Shown: one piece after another, positions 63,816-64,000 of the stretch
Numbering within the stretch: the first letter of the stretch is position 1
Layout of the letters: each line of letters opens with the position of its first letter
Assembly (NCBI GenBank): GCA_905331475.1
Contig: CAJNYU010001005.1
Coordinates: forward strand, 124,001-188,000
Direction: 5' to 3'
Source of the DNA: Rotaria socialis
Taxonomy: Eukaryota; Rotifera; Eurotatoria; Philodinida; Philodinidae
DNA: 64,000 bases
Position numbers and translations under genes: made by a program
Notes under the pieces: generated by a model
The model's database searches: none
The model's input: the letters and a program-made list of their open reading frames with translations, nothing else
Told to the model about the DNA's origin: nothing

Positions 63816-64000
63816 TTATCGTTTTAAATTGAGAAGATTATCTGTCAAACTGCTGCTAGCTGTTGGTGTTGCGATAATTGGTGTTCTAGGTGAATGTTTG
63901 ATAATTCCTATATTTAATGGTGTTTTAGGTGTTCGATCGCCGGCAGCTCCTTCACGTACAATAGGTGATGGTGTTAATGCATGTTGTCTTTGTGAATTTG
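63816..64000 (-). CDS. C-terminus of a TP-rich protein, runs off right edge
   Basis: An open frame enters from the right edge and ends with TAA at 63818-63816. About 61 residues are visible. They are rich in proline-directed Ser/Thr sites (ALTPSPIVRE, RTPKTPLNIG, HSPRTPIIATP) and end SLTDNLLNLKR. No ATG, domain or splice site is needed to explain it. The base composition is richer in G/C than the spacer beside it. It looks like the phosphorylatable tail of a larger protein. I cannot name the family. Confidence 0.6.
   Translation of the reverse strand, partial: NSQRQHALTPSPIVREGAAGDRTPKTPLNIGIIKHSPRTPIIATPTASSSLTDNLLNLKR

Noticed and set aside
1-64000. CRISPR arrays, rRNA, tRNA and telomeric repeats
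   Set aside because: No regularly spaced repeats, rRNA-like stretches, convincing tRNA B-box contexts or telomere-like tandem arrays were seen by eye. A covariance search would be needed to exclude tRNAs fully.

Overview
The window looks like a compact, AT-rich genome of a small invertebrate animal. Genes are split by many short GT-AG introns (about 45-75 bases, with some of 0.4-3.3 kb). The animal families include opsin and neuropeptide-receptor-like GPCRs, a Fat-like cadherin, a Dok-like adaptor, a claudin-like tetraspan protein and a macrodomain-OTU protein. A bdelloid rotifer is my best guess from gene style and intron size, but that is inference and no marker gene proves it. Exon boundaries below were read by hand from splice sites, reading phase and domain continuity. 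Total coding lengths of the fully joined genes divide by three.

Layout. At 1-537 is the 5' part of a possible secreted or membrane protein that runs off the left edge. 538-3649 holds no gene I can support, but has a C homopolymer beside an N. 3650-4666 (-) is an intronless, atypical opsin. 4667-11170 is a repeat-rich island. It has two inverted copies of a ~341-base element, a 549-base TIR element, a 179-base mariner-like MITE, three palindromic elements with CCAGGTCGA-type tips, and a block of interleaved inverted repeats. A small spliced gene of unknown function (8495-9765) lies inside it and seems to be hit by two of these insertions. 12421-14987 (-) and 23592-28528 (+) are two divergently oriented paralogous rhodopsin-family GPCRs. 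The 8.6 kb between them holds a fourth palindromic element.

31323-32887 (-) is a Dok-like PH+PTB adaptor. 34858-35544 (+) is a single-pass membrane protein with a Cys cluster. 38971-58072 (+) is a 19-exon, 4335-residue Fat-like giant cadherin: signal peptide, about thirty cadherin repeats, EGF-EGF-LamG-EGF-EGF, a membrane segment, and a tail ending in a PDZ ligand. 58963-60559 (-) encodes a macrodomain, a four-Cys zinc motif and an OTU protease domain in one protein. 60971-62562 (-) is a claudin/PMP22-like four-pass protein. 63816-64000 (-) is the C-terminus of a TP-rich protein that runs off the right edge.

Most genes are cell-surface receptors, adhesion proteins or signalling adaptors, with no evident operon-like link. 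The two most noteworthy items are the macrodomain-Zn-OTU fusion, which may couple ADP-ribose and ubiquitin recognition or removal, and the family of foldback elements that share only their tips.
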